NCBI RefSeq assembly: GCF_003390845.1
Contig: NZ_QMEK01000001.1
Location: forward strand, 186,001-250,000
Origin: Tropicimonas sp. IMCC34043
Lineage (GTDB): Bacteria; Pseudomonadota; Alphaproteobacteria; Rhodobacterales; Rhodobacteraceae
DNA length: 64,000 bases
Direction of reading: 5' to 3'
The translations under genes were made by a program, and so were the position numbers. The notes under the pieces were generated by a model. It had not been told where the DNA came from. It saw only the letters and a list, made by a program, of their open reading frames with translations, and did not search any database. This document shows, piece by piece, positions 1 to 10,748 of the stretch (positions are counted from its first letter, which is position 1; each line of letters starts with the position of its first letter).

Positions 1-183
1 CTATGTGCTACGATGGCCCTCTACGCGGCTTGGCGGATGACCCGGACGTCGGCGGTTCCTGTCGATGACACCGGCCACTACCCGCCCGTTCTGCCATCGG
101 CGACGGCTGTCGTCGTCGATGCGGCACGCGAGGTTTTCCTCGATTCGGCGCAGGACGGAGGGGTCGGGAATACGGGCGATTGA
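1..183 (+). CDS. C-terminal fragment of a probable MFS-type transporter (partial)
   Basis: An open frame enters from the left edge (codon 1 at position 1) and stops at a TGA at 181-183. The 60 residues look coding: a short hydrophobic stretch, then 'YAAWRMTRTSAVPV' and an acidic, proline-containing tail ('DTGHYPPVLPS'). That resembles the cytoplasmic C-terminus of an MFS carrier, and I recall transporters with such tails next to DUF924 genes in Rhodobacteraceae. The transporter call is inference from little sequence. The next gene starts 57 bases downstream on the same strand, so the two may be co-transcribed. Confidence 0.45.
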   Translation, partial: LCATMALYAAWRMTRTSAVPVDDTGHYPPVLPSATAVVVDAAREVFLDSAQDGGVGNTGD

Positions 184-239
184 CGCGCCGATTCCAGGGG
201 ACGATCTCAGGGCAGAGAAGGTGGCAATAGGGAGAGATT

Positions 240-818
240 ATGACAAACGTCATGCCACAGGACATTACGACCTTCTGGGTCGACGAGGTGGGACCAACGG
301 GGTGGTACGCCGTCGACGAGGCGCTGGATGCGAAGATCCGTGACCGGTTCCAGGACGCATGGGAGGCGGCCGGAAAACGGGAATTCGATTCCTGGGTCAA
401 CTGCGCCGAGGGCGCCTTTGCCTTCCTGATCCTGACAGACCAGTTTCCCCGCAACATGTTCCGCGGCGATGCCCGGGCCTTTAGAACCGATGCGATGGCG
501 CGCAGCGTGGCCAAGCTCGCGATCGACCGGCGTTGGGATCTGGCGATACCGGAACCGCAGCGCCAGTTCTTCTATCTGCCGCTGATGCATTCCGAAAACC
601 TGATCGACCAGGACCGCTGCGTGCGGTTGCTGGCGTTGCGGATGCCCGAGACCGGCGAGGCGAACCTGCGGCATGCCCGCGCCCATCGCGAGGTCATCCG
701 CAAGTTCGGGCGTTTTCCGTTCCGCAATGCGGCCCTGGGCCGGATGACCCTGCCGGTCGAAGAGAAATTCCTCGAAGCCGGCGGCTATAGCAAGGTGGTG
801 GAAGAAATCGAGGACTGA
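240..818 (+). CDS. DUF924 family protein
   Basis: This 192-residue protein has the typical length and pattern of the DUF924 family: 'FWVDEVGPTGWY' near residue 10, 'LTDQFPRNMFRGDARAF' around 65-82 and 'FFYLPLMHSE' around 105-115. The family is predicted to be all-helical (TPR-like) with no established biochemical role. The ATG at 240 follows a GGGAGAG ribosome-binding site at a good distance. A G+C-rich hairpin with a T run lies about 80 bases after the stop, so the transcript probably ends before lpdA. The family call is firm; the function is unknown. Confidence 0.85.
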   Translation: MTNVMPQDITTFWVDEVGPTGWYAVDEALDAKIRDRFQDAWEAAGKREFDSWVNCAEGAFAFLILTDQFPRNMFRGDARAFRTDAMARSVAKLAIDRRWDLAIPEPQRQFFYLPLMHSENLIDQDRCVRLLALRMPETGEANLRHARAHREVIRKFGRFPFRNAALGRMTLPVEEKFLEAGGYSKVVEEIED

Positions 819-896
819 GGCCCGATGCGCCGACCGGGACACCGTTTCGGGGCCCGTTCCGCGCGTGCTCCGGTGGCCGTTTGACCCGATCTGTGA

Positions 897-926
897 CCCC
901 CGGGGAGCGCTCCTCGGGGGCATTTT
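897..926 (+). terminator. Rho-independent terminator after the DUF924 gene
   Basis: CCCCGGGGAGC and GCTCCTCGGGG pair over 11 positions with one G-T wobble and are followed by CATTTTT. The hairpin sits between the DUF924 stop and lpdA. Confidence 0.7.
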
Positions 927-1059
927 TCGTGGCGTTCAGCCATGCGCATCAAGAATGCCGGCTATCGGACCTTGCGGCAGAGTTTCGCGGCGACAGGGCT
1001 TCGCGCGTGCGTAAAAATAGTTTAATGCCAAACTATCCTGTCAATGCGGAGGGGCCGAG

Positions 1060-2454
1060 ATGGCAGCACAGACTTTCGACATGATCGTGATCGGCGCCGG
1101 TCCCGGCGGCTATGTTGCGGCAATCCGTGCAGCGCAGCTGGGACTGAACGTTGCCTGCGTGGAACGCGAGAACCTGGGCGGGATCTGCCTGAACTGGGGC
1201 TGCATTCCGACCAAGGCGCTGTTGCGCTCGGCCGAGGTGTTTCACCTGATGCACCGCGCCAAGGAATTCGGCCTGAAGGCCGATGCGATCGGCTATGACA
1301 TCGACGCGGTGGTCAAGCGCTCGCGCCAGGTCGCAGGCCAGTTGTCGGCAGGCGTCAAGGGCCTGCTGAAGAAGAACAAGGTCACGGTCGTCATGGGCGA
1401 GGCGACGCTGACCGCGCCCGGCAAGGTCTCGGTCAAGACCGAGAAGGGGACCGAGGAGCTGGCGGCGAAGAATATCGTGCTGGCGACAGGGGCACGGGCG
1501 CGCGACCTGCCGGGGCTCGAGGCCGACGGCAAGCGGGTCTGGTCCTACCGTCATGCGTTGAAGCCGCCGCATATGCCGAAAAAGCTGCTGGTCATCGGAT
1601 CGGGCGCCATCGGCATCGAATTCGCCAGCTTCTTCAACACGCTCGGCGCCGACACGACGGTGGTCGAGGTGCTCGACCGTGTGCTGCCCGTCGAAGATGT
1701 CGAGATCTCGACCTTCGCCAGGAAGGCCTTCACCAAGCAGGGGATGAAGATCCTCGAAAAATCCACCGTGAAACAGCTCGACCGGTCCGCCGACAAGGTC
1801 GTCGCCCATGTCGAAACCGGCGGCAAGGTCGAGAAGATCGAGGTCGATACGGTCATTTCGGCCGTCGGCATCGTCGGCAATGTCGAAGGGCTGGGGCTGG
1901 AGGCGCTGGGGGTCAAGGTCGACCGCACCCATGTGGTGACGGATGAATACTGCCGCACCGGGGTCGAAGGGCTTTACGCCATTGGCGACATCGCCGGTGC
2001 GCCGTGGTTGGCCCACAAGGCAAGCCACGAGGGCGTCATGGTCGCCGAACTGATCGCCGGCCAGCACCCGCATCCGATCAAGCCTGGCAGCATCGCGGGC
2101 TGCACCTATTGCCATCCGCAGGTCGCCAGCGTCGGCATGACCGAGGCCAAGGCCAAGGAAGCCGGCTACGAGGTGAAGGTCGGCAAGTTCCCCTTCATCG
2201 GCAATGGCAAGGCCATCGCGCTTGGCGAACCCGAGGGTCTGATCAAGACCGTGTTCGATGCCAAGACCGGCGAGCTTCTGGGAGCCCACATGATCGGCGC
2301 CGAGGTGACCGAACTGATCCAGGGCTATGTCATCGGCCGCACATTGGAGACCACCGAGGAAGACCTGTTCGAGACCGTCTTCCCGCATCCGACGCTGAGC
2401 GAGATGATGCACGAAAGCGCGCTCGACGCCTATGGCCGGGCAATCCACTTCTAG
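1060..2454 (+). CDS. lpdA: Dihydrolipoyl dehydrogenase (E3)
   Basis: This FAD enzyme reoxidises the dihydrolipoyl groups of 2-oxoacid dehydrogenase complexes with NAD+. It is 464 residues, full length. The N-terminal FAD motif 'GAGPGG' is at residues 12-17 and the redox-active disulfide is C43/C48 in 'GGICLNWGCIPTKALL'. A second dinucleotide motif ('VIGSGAIGIEFASFF') lies near 175-190, and the C-terminal dimer-interface His-Glu pair is H443/E448 in 'HPTLSE'. The ATG is preceded by a GGAGGGG-type ribosome-binding site. No E1 or E2 genes lie in the window, so its partner complex cannot be assigned from context. A strong terminator follows. Confidence 0.95.
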   Translation: MAAQTFDMIVIGAGPGGYVAAIRAAQLGLNVACVERENLGGICLNWGCIPTKALLRSAEVFHLMHRAKEFGLKADAIGYDIDAVVKRSRQVAGQLSAGVKGLLKKNKVTVVMGEATLTAPGKVSVKTEKGTEELAAKNIVLATGARARDLPGLEADGKRVWSYRHALKPPHMPKKLLVIGSGAIGIEFASFFNTLGADTTVVEVLDRVLPVEDVEISTFARKAFTKQGMKILEKSTVKQLDRSADKVVAHVETGGKVEKIEVDTVISAVGIVGNVEGLGLEALGVKVDRTHVVTDEYCRTGVEGLYAIGDIAGAPWLAHKASHEGVMVAELIAGQHPHPIKPGSIAGCTYCHPQVASVGMTEAKAKEAGYEVKVGKFPFIGNGKAIALGEPEGLIKTVFDAKTGELLGAHMIGAEVTELIQGYVIGRTLETTEEDLFETVFPHPTLSEMMHESALDAYGRAIHF

Positions 2455-2483
2455 ACTCCAATTGGTACAGTCACATCGACCCC

Positions 2484-2518
2484 GAGGGCGCCCCGCAACG
2501 GGCGCCCTCATCGCTTTT
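2484..2518 (+). terminator. Rho-independent terminator after lpdA
   Basis: A perfect 10-bp stem, GAGGGCGCCC (2484-2493) with GGGCGCCCTC (2500-2509), has a 6-base loop and is followed by a short T run. Confidence 0.75.
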
Positions 2519-2622
2519 GACCGACATCGCATCGCGTTCCGGAACGGAATTGACGCTGCGGAGTTGTCTTTACTTGACGCCCCGCACGGTCGTGGCGCCA
2601 GATAATCCGAGCAACGGAGGAG

Positions 2623-2838
2623 ATGACGATGATGACCCGCACCCTGTCTTTCATTTCAATTGGATTGCTTGTTTTGTCGACGGCAGCCGCCTGCACCGAC
2701 AACAGGGGCGTCAACGCGGCGACCGGCGCGGCCATCGGCGGCCTCGCGGGCAACCAGTTCGGCAGCGGCCAGGGCAAGACCGCGATGACCGTCGCTGGCG
2801 CCGCCACCGGCGCCGTGATCGGGGCGAATGCCCGCTGA
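2623..2838 (+). CDS. Small glycine-zipper lipoprotein, copy 1
   Basis: This 71-residue protein has a lipoprotein signal peptide ending in the lipobox-like 'LSTAAACTD', with the Cys as probable lipidation site. Glycine-zipper repeats follow ('GAAIGGLAGNQFGSG', then 'VAGAATGAVIGANAR'). Such zippers form packed membrane-associated helices in envelope proteins; the specific role is unknown. An internal ATG three codons in (2632) could be the real start. A paralogue lies about 175 bases downstream with an almost identical central stretch of DNA. A separate promoter is likely because the lpdA terminator lies upstream. Confidence 0.7.
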   Translation: MTMMTRTLSFISIGLLVLSTAAACTDNRGVNAATGAAIGGLAGNQFGSGQGKTAMTVAGAATGAVIGANAR

Positions 2839-3013
2839 AAGCGGTTGGAATGCCGCGCAGTAGCCAATCGACGGGGATTTCCCTGTCCGGTCCGGCCGGG
2901 CAGGGGATAAGTGGGGCCGGATATTGCCGAGCGTCGTTGCGTCTCGTTTCAGATGCTTGACGGTGCTGCCAGTAGGGTTACGACAGGCCACTGGCAATGG
3001 AGACCCAATAATC

Positions 3014-3217
3014 ATGACTCGAGCTATCCCCTTTTTCGTCCTCGGACTGCTGGCCCTTTCGACGGCGGCCTGCACCGATAACCAGGGTATCAATGCGGCG
3101 ACCGGCGCGGCCCTCGGCGGCCTCGCGGGCAACCAGTTCGGCAGCGGCCAGGGCAAGACCGCGATGACCGTCGCAGGCGCGGCGGCCGGTGCTGCCATCG
3201 GCGCAAATGCCCGCTGA
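3014..3217 (+). CDS. Small glycine-zipper lipoprotein, copy 2
   Basis: This 67-residue paralogue of the preceding gene has signal peptide 'MTRAIPFFVLGLLALS', lipobox 'LSTAAC', then the same glycine zipper. The ATG at 3014 gives a normal lipoprotein signal; the frame also extends upstream to 2924, but that extension does not look coding. Bases 3095-3174 match 2716-2795 of copy 1 at 79 of 80 positions, whereas the signal-peptide and 3' ends have diverged clearly. The products are predicted to be anchored in the envelope; the function is unknown. Confidence 0.7.
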   Translation: MTRAIPFFVLGLLALSTAACTDNQGINAATGAALGGLAGNQFGSGQGKTAMTVAGAAAGAAIGANAR

Positions 3218-3366
3218 CCTGCCGACAGGGGGCGTTCCGTCCTCCGAGGGCTAGACTTAGGCCTCCATCCTGCCCCTGCCGGGTGGAGGCCCCGCGCGGC
3301 AACATATGCCTGACTTTTGGCCTGTGTCGGCCAATCGGCGGTAACAGGCCGGTGCTTCTGCCCTGA

Positions 3367-3381
3367 GTTTACTCTTTGTTC
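3367..3381 (+). promoter_or_regulatory. Probable LexA (SOS) box upstream of uvrA
   Basis: GTTT (3367-3370), seven bases, then GTTC (3378-3381) matches the alphaproteobacterial SOS box GTTC-N7-GTTC with one mismatch. It ends 65 bases before the uvrA start, and uvrA is a classic LexA target in Rhodobacter. Binding is inferred, not shown. Confidence 0.6.
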
Positions 3382-3446
3382 TCATTTTCCGATTGGAGAA
3401 TCCGCCCGGCTCGCCTATGTCTGGCGCTATCGTCACGGGGTGAGCC

Positions 3447-6308
<2,862 letters not shown>

Positions 6309-6632
6309 CGCCGGATTGGGCCGAGGGCCCGCCCGCCCGTCGTCGATGCCGTTTGGCATCTTCTCCCGTCGGGCCGGGCGCGCTGCGCGCGCCGACGTCC
6401 AGGGCTGCGTTTGGGCGCAGCCGCTGTGGGGCACAGGTGGCGCCGCGGGAGCAGGGCCTTTGACATGGCGCCTGAAATCCCGGCCGATCCGCCGTGATGG
6501 TGTTGAAGTTCCGGGCAGGCCATCTGCGTCGCCTCGTCCGGCGGTACCGGGAGCGCGGGCCTGACTTGCAACCGTCCCGGGCCGGGCTCAGACTTGGCCG
6601 AAGCGGGTGGAATTGACCGGGGACAGGCTGCA
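6309..6632. other. 324-base intergenic region with three consecutive hairpins
   Basis: I see no credible gene between uvrA and the next coding region. Three short perfect inverted repeats follow one another: GATGCC/GGCATC (6345-6360), GGCGCGC/GCGCGCC (6377-6393) and GGCTGCG/CGCAGCC (6403-6422). None has a clear T run, so they are not textbook terminators. They may end the uvrA transcript or belong to a dispersed palindromic element. Confidence 0.5.
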
Positions 6633-7055
6633 ATGAGCGAAAGCGAGGACTGGCAAGACGGCGGTTGCCATTGCGGGACAGTGCGTTTCCGGGTGCGGCT
6701 GACCGACGGGATGAAGACGGCGCGCCGCTGTTCGTGTTCCATGTGCCGTATGCGCGGCGCAATTTCGGTGTCGGCGCCCGTCGACGGGTTGGAAATCGTG
6801 AAGGGCGAAGACCACCTGACGCTTTACCAGTTCAACACCGGCGTCGCGAAACACTACTTCTGTGCCGTCTGCGGGATCTACACCCACCATCAGCGTCGGT
6901 CGAACCCCAATGAACTGGGGATCAACGTGGCGTGCCTCGACGGTGTCAGCCCCTTCGATTTCCCAGAAGTGCCGGTGCTCGACGGCATCAACCACCCCTG
7001 CGATGCCCCGAAGGGCCGGGGGGTGTCTGGGGTGATGCGGTTCATCCCGGATTGA
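6633..7055 (+). CDS. GFA family (glutathione-dependent formaldehyde-activating-like) zinc protein
   Basis: This 140-residue protein carries the zinc ligand pattern of the GFA/DUF636 fold: C12-x-C14 in 'GGCHCG', C33-x-C35-xx-C38 in 'RCSCSMC', and C77-xx-C80 in 'FCAVCG'. Members were named after a protein proposed to help formaldehyde react with glutathione, but most have no known substrate. I take the ATG at 6633 because the Cys motif then falls at the usual position; an in-frame ATG exists at 6594. It is not obviously in an operon. Confidence 0.85.
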   Translation: MSESEDWQDGGCHCGTVRFRVRLTDGMKTARRCSCSMCRMRGAISVSAPVDGLEIVKGEDHLTLYQFNTGVAKHYFCAVCGIYTHHQRRSNPNELGINVACLDGVSPFDFPEVPVLDGINHPCDAPKGRGVSGVMRFIPD

Positions 7056-7097
7056 GTTCCATCCCGGTCTGTCTGTTGCCGAAGCGCGCGGGCGGGA

Positions 7098-7421
7098 TCA
7101 GTTCAGCAGATCGGCAATCGCGCCCATGAGGTTCATCACCTTGTTGGTCTGCGGGTCGATCCGATAGATATAATCGCCAACGACGACATAATTGCCATTA
7201 CGGTCCAGCCGATAGCGTCCGGGGTCGCGGACAAGGATATAGTCGTGGTCGATCCGGTCACCCTGCCGATACTGCGGTGGTGCCTTGGCTTGGCCCGGTG
7301 GCACGCAGGCCGGCGATTTCTTGGCGAGACCCGGGGGGCAGCCATTGGGCGAGGCCTGCGACAGTCCGGGAAACAGACCGATGGCCAGAAGGATCGCGGC
7401 AAGACCGGCGGTGGTTTTCAT
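7098..7421 (-). CDS. Small secreted protein, RcnB-like
   Basis: This 107-residue protein has a clear Sec signal peptide ('MKTTAGLAAILLAIGLFPGLSQA', in two parts about 23 residues). A Pro/Cys-rich segment 'PPGLAKKSPACVPPGQAK' follows, then a C-terminal part ('GDRI', 'YVVVGDYIYRIDPQT') resembling RcnB/YkfI-type periplasmic proteins. The ATG at 7421 has an AAAGG ribosome-binding site; the frame extends upstream to 7526 but the signal peptide fixes the start here. Homologues beside uvrA in this family are sometimes mislabelled as an excinuclease subunit, which the sequence does not support. Role unknown. Confidence 0.7.
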   Translation of the reverse strand: MKTTAGLAAILLAIGLFPGLSQASPNGCPPGLAKKSPACVPPGQAKAPPQYRQGDRIDHDYILVRDPGRYRLDRNGNYVVVGDYIYRIDPQTNKVMNLMGAIADLLN

Positions 7422-7568
7422 GGGTGAGCCTTTCATGACGGCGTCTGATGCAAGGACAACGTTCCGGACCGGCACATTGTTCCGCCGGTCCTCGACCGCC
7501 TGGCCCCAGACGGCCGATGGCGCCACCGCCGCACGGGGATCTGCCCGGCGGCGGCGCCCGATCTGACC

Positions 7569-8447
7569 TCAGCTGAACGGACGGCCGCGTTTCTCGAAGC
7601 GCGGCAACATGGCCGAGAAGTCCTTTTCGCCGCCGCTCTCGACCTCGACAAAGGTCTCGTAGAGCCGGGTTGCGGCAAGCCCCAGCGGCGTGTCGGCATC
7701 GACCGCCTCGGCGGCCTGCTGGCTTAGCCGCAGATCCTTCAGCATCAATGCGGCGGCAAATCCGGGCTTGTAGTCATTGTCGGCAGGCGAGGTCGGACCG
7801 ACGCCCGGGGCAGGGCAATAGACATTCATCGACCAGGAATAACCCGAAGAGGTCGAGACCACGTCGAACATCTTCTGCCGGTCGAGTCCCAGCTTGTCGG
7901 CCAGCGCAAAGGCCTCGCACGTGGCAATCATGGTGACGCCAAGGATCATGTTGTTGCAGATCTTGGCGGCCTGTCCGGCACCGGCATCACCGCAGTGCAC
8001 AGCCTTCTGGCCCATCACCTCGAACAGCTGCACGACCTTGGCGAATGCCTGCTCGGGGCCACCGGCCATGAAGGTCAGTGTACCGGCGGTGGCGCCGCCG
8101 ACCCCGCCCGAGACCGGGGCGTCGATCGCCATCAGCCCGGCCTCCGTGGCAGCCTTGGCCACGGCACGGGCGCTGTCGACATCGACGGTCGAGCAATCGA
8201 GGTGAATTGCCTCTTGCGACATCACCGGGTGGATCTCGGCGGCGACGCTGCGCAGGATCTTGCCGTTCGGCAGCATGGTGATCACGACATCGGCGCCGTT
8301 TGCGGCGTCAGTTGCCGCCTCGGCGGGGGTGACCCCCTCGGGACAGGGCGCGGTCAGGTCGAAACCGGTGACCTGATAGCCTGCCTTGGCCAGATTGGCC
8401 GCCATCGGCGCGCCCATGTTCCCCAACCCGATGAATCCGATCTTCAT
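7569..8447 (-). CDS. mmsB: 3-hydroxyisobutyrate dehydrogenase part, possibly also translated independently
   Basis: This 292-residue segment has exactly the length of a stand-alone MmsB, which oxidises 3-hydroxyisobutyrate to methylmalonate semialdehyde with NAD+. The Rossmann motif 'GLGNMG' begins at its residue 7. The ATG at 8447 keeps a strong purine-rich ribosome-binding site (GGGGAGAG) about 8 bases away inside the upstream reading frame, so separate translation remains possible. It lies at the C-terminal end of the larger fused frame, listed separately. Confidence 0.7.
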   Translation of the reverse strand: MKIGFIGLGNMGAPMAANLAKAGYQVTGFDLTAPCPEGVTPAEAATDAANGADVVITMLPNGKILRSVAAEIHPVMSQEAIHLDCSTVDVDSARAVAKAATEAGLMAIDAPVSGGVGGATAGTLTFMAGGPEQAFAKVVQLFEVMGQKAVHCGDAGAGQAAKICNNMILGVTMIATCEAFALADKLGLDRQKMFDVVSTSSGYSWSMNVYCPAPGVGPTSPADNDYKPGFAAALMLKDLRLSQQAAEAVDADTPLGLAATRLYETFVEVESGGEKDFSAMLPRFEKRGRPFS

Positions 8448-9494
8448 GGTTTCTCTCTCCCCTTCGAACTTCAACTCGTCTTGGCCGAGCGGGGCGAGCA
8501 TTGCCAGCACCGTCTCGGGCGTCACCTCTTTCATGCCATAGCGCCAGACCGGCTTGCGGTCCTTGTCGATGATCGCGGCGCGGATGCCTTCGAGAAAGTC
8601 CGCCTGTTCGAGCGCACGCCAGGTAAAGCGGTATTCGTGGCGCAGGGCATTGCGGATGCCGCTGCGGCCGCTGCGCAGGGCGCGGATCAATTCGAGCGCG
8701 CAGGCCATCGAAAGCGGCGAGCCGCGCAGCAGCGCCTTGCGCGCGGCGACGGTAAATTCAGTGTCCGCCGCGTTGAGGCTTGCGAGGATGGTGGCAAGAT
8801 CGCCGCCGGCGAAATGCCGGTCGATCTCGTCTGCCGCGGCAGCCAGCGGCCCGACCGCGAGGGGCTCGGTCGCGGCGGCGATCAGGCCGGGCTCGCCGGT
8901 CTGTTCCAGCCGGTCGATCAGCCCGGGCCAGGCATCCTGCGGCACGAAGCTGTCGGCAAAGCCTGCACGGATCGCATCTGCCGGACCCATACGGGCGCCT
9001 GTGGTGCCAAGGTATTCACCCAGCCGTCCCGGTGCACGCGACAACAGCCGGGTACCGCCGACGTCCGGGATCAGGCCGATGCCGCATTCCGGCATGGCGA
9101 TCTGGCTGGTCTCGCCGACCACCCGGTGCGAGCCGTGGCAGCCAAGCCCGACCCCGCCGCCCATGGTGAAACCCTGCAGAAAGCTGACCACCGGCTTGGG
9201 ATACAGGGCAATCCGGGCGTTCATGTTGTATTCGTCGTGCCAGAACCGGCGGCCATAGCCATAATCGCCTGCCCGGCCCGTGGCATAGATTTCGGCAATG
9301 TCGCCACCGGCGCAGAATGCCTTCTCGCCCTCGGCGTCGATCACGACCAGCGCCACCTCGCGGTCCACAGCCCAGGCTTTCAGGGCCCGGTCGATCTGCA
9401 GGCACATGTCATAGCTCATGGCATTCAGCGCGCCCGGGCGGGTCAGGGTGATACGGCCGGCGCGGCCGGAAGTGCGGATGGATACGTCGGTCAT
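7569..9494 (-). CDS. Fused 3-hydroxyisobutyryl-CoA hydrolase / 3-hydroxyisobutyrate dehydrogenase (single frame)
   Basis: This 641-codon frame holds two valine-catabolism enzymes. Residues 1-349 are a crotonase-fold 3-hydroxyisobutyryl-CoA hydrolase ('KAFCAGGDIAEIY', 'PECGIGLIPDVGGTR'). Residues 350-641 are a complete 3-hydroxyisobutyrate dehydrogenase (MmsB) starting 'MKIGFIGLGNMGAPMAANL', with the 'DAPVSGGVGGA' substrate motif and catalytic-lysine region 'GQAAKICNN'. These are normally two genes. An intact start for the second remains: ATG at 8447 behind a GGGGAGAG ribosome-binding site. The hydrolase simply lacks a stop after 'DELKF'. Either a genuine fusion or a one-base change/sequence error removed the stop. 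The frame overlaps the upstream acyl-CoA dehydrogenase by 4 bases (ATGA). Confidence 0.9.
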   Translation of the reverse strand: MTDVSIRTSGRAGRITLTRPGALNAMSYDMCLQIDRALKAWAVDREVALVVIDAEGEKAFCAGGDIAEIYATGRAGDYGYGRRFWHDEYNMNARIALYPKPVVSFLQGFTMGGGVGLGCHGSHRVVGETSQIAMPECGIGLIPDVGGTRLLSRAPGRLGEYLGTTGARMGPADAIRAGFADSFVPQDAWPGLIDRLEQTGEPGLIAAATEPLAVGPLAAAADEIDRHFAGGDLATILASLNAADTEFTVAARKALLRGSPLSMACALELIRALRSGRSGIRNALRHEYRFTWRALEQADFLEGIRAAIIDKDRKPVWRYGMKEVTPETVLAMLAPLGQDELKFEGERETMKIGFIGLGNMGAPMAANLAKAGYQVTGFDLTAPCPEGVTPAEAATDAANGADVVITMLPNGKILRSVAAEIHPVMSQEAIHLDCSTVDVDSARAVAKAATEAGLMAIDAPVSGGVGGATAGTLTFMAGGPEQAFAKVVQLFEVMGQKAVHCGDAGAGQAAKICNNMILGVTMIATCEAFALADKLGLDRQKMFDVVSTSSGYSWSMNVYCPAPGVGPTSPADNDYKPGFAAALMLKDLRLSQQAAEAVDADTPLGLAATRLYETFVEVESGGEKDFSAMLPRFEKRGRPFS

Positions 9495-10633
9495 GTCCTG
9501 CCCAGCAGTTGGCGCGCCACGATCAGGCGCATGATCTCGTTGGTGCCTTCAAGGATCTGGTGCACGCGCAGATCGCGCACGATCTTCTCGATCCCGTAGT
9601 CGGCCAGATAGCCATAGCCGCCATGAAGCTGCAGGCACTGATCGGCGACCCGGCTGCCGGCCTCGGTCACGAATTTCTTGGCCATGGCGCAAAAGGCGAC
9701 GGCGTCGGGCGCTGCCTGGTCGAGCTTCCAGGCCGCCTGACGCAGGAAGGTGCGCGCCGCCTGCAGCTCGATCTCCATGTCGGCCAGACGGAACTGCAAC
9801 GCCTGAAACTGGTCGATGGACTGGCCAAAGGCCTTGCGCTCACGCATGTAGCCGAGCGTCGCGTCGAGCGCCGCCTGCGCCGCGCCGAGCGAACAGGCCG
9901 AGATGTTCAGCCGCCCGCCGTCGAGCCCGGCCATGGCATAGGCGAACCCGCGCCCCTCCTCGCCCAGCAGGTTCCCGGCCGGGACCGGGCAGGCATCGAG
10001 CTGCACCTGCCGTGTCGGCTGGCTTTTCCAGCCCATCTTGTCCTCGAGCCCGCCGAACGAGAGCCCCGCGGTTCCGGCCTCGACCACCAGCGCCGAGATG
10101 CCTTTCGGACCATCCGCCCCGGTGCGGGCCATGACCACATAGGCATCCGAATAGCCGCCGCCCGAGATGAAGGCCTTGGTGCCCGTCACCTCGAACCCCT
10201 CGTTGGTCCGCACGGCCCGGGTCCTCAGCGCCGCCGCGTCCGAGCCCGAGGCCGGTTCGGTCAGGCAATAGGACAGCACCGTATCCATCGATACGGCGCC
10301 CGGCAGGAAGCGCGCCTTCAGTGCCTCGGAGCCATAGCGGTCGATCATCGCCGCGCACATGTTGTGGATCGAGAGAAACGCCGCGACCGAGGGGCAGGCC
10401 ATGCTGAGCGCTTCGAACACCAGCGTGGCGTCAAGCCGGCTCAGCCCCGATCCGCCGTTGTCCTCGGAGACATAGAGCCCGCCGAACCCCAGTTCGGCAA
10501 GCCGCGGCCAAAGCTCGCGCGGGATCGTGCCCTCGGATTCCCAGCGACGGGCGAAGGGCGCGATATGTTCCGCGCCAAAGGCGCGCGCCATGTCGAATAT
10601 GGCGGATTGCTCTTCAGAAAGTGCGAAGTCCAT
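9491..10633 (-). CDS. Acyl-CoA dehydrogenase, probable isobutyryl-CoA dehydrogenase
   Basis: This 380-residue FAD flavoprotein begins 'MDFALSEEQ'. It has the dehydrogenase signature 'LTEPASGSDAAALRTRA', the C-terminal 'GGYGYLADY' motif and the 'LEGTNEIMR' stretch that carries the catalytic glutamate. Its position at the head of an operon with hydroxyisobutyryl-CoA hydrolase and hydroxyisobutyrate dehydrogenase points to isobutyryl-CoA as substrate, the first acyl-CoA oxidation in valine breakdown. The ATG at 10633 follows a GGAGG ribosome-binding site; upstream in-frame codons to 10702 look non-coding. The stop overlaps the next start by 4 bases, implying translational coupling. Confidence 0.9.
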   Translation of the reverse strand: MDFALSEEQSAIFDMARAFGAEHIAPFARRWESEGTIPRELWPRLAELGFGGLYVSEDNGGSGLSRLDATLVFEALSMACPSVAAFLSIHNMCAAMIDRYGSEALKARFLPGAVSMDTVLSYCLTEPASGSDAAALRTRAVRTNEGFEVTGTKAFISGGGYSDAYVVMARTGADGPKGISALVVEAGTAGLSFGGLEDKMGWKSQPTRQVQLDACPVPAGNLLGEEGRGFAYAMAGLDGGRLNISACSLGAAQAALDATLGYMRERKAFGQSIDQFQALQFRLADMEIELQAARTFLRQAAWKLDQAAPDAVAFCAMAKKFVTEAGSRVADQCLQLHGGYGYLADYGIEKIVRDLRVHQILEGTNEIMRLIVARQLLGRT

Positions 10634-10748
10634 TTGCCTCCTCCCAGAGCCGTCAGAACCTTGAAACGCGCTCAAGGTCCGACGGGGAGGGGCCGGGTGC
10701 AAGGGGAAACCGCGCCGGTTGGCCTTGCGGAAATCCCCCTGCGGCGGG

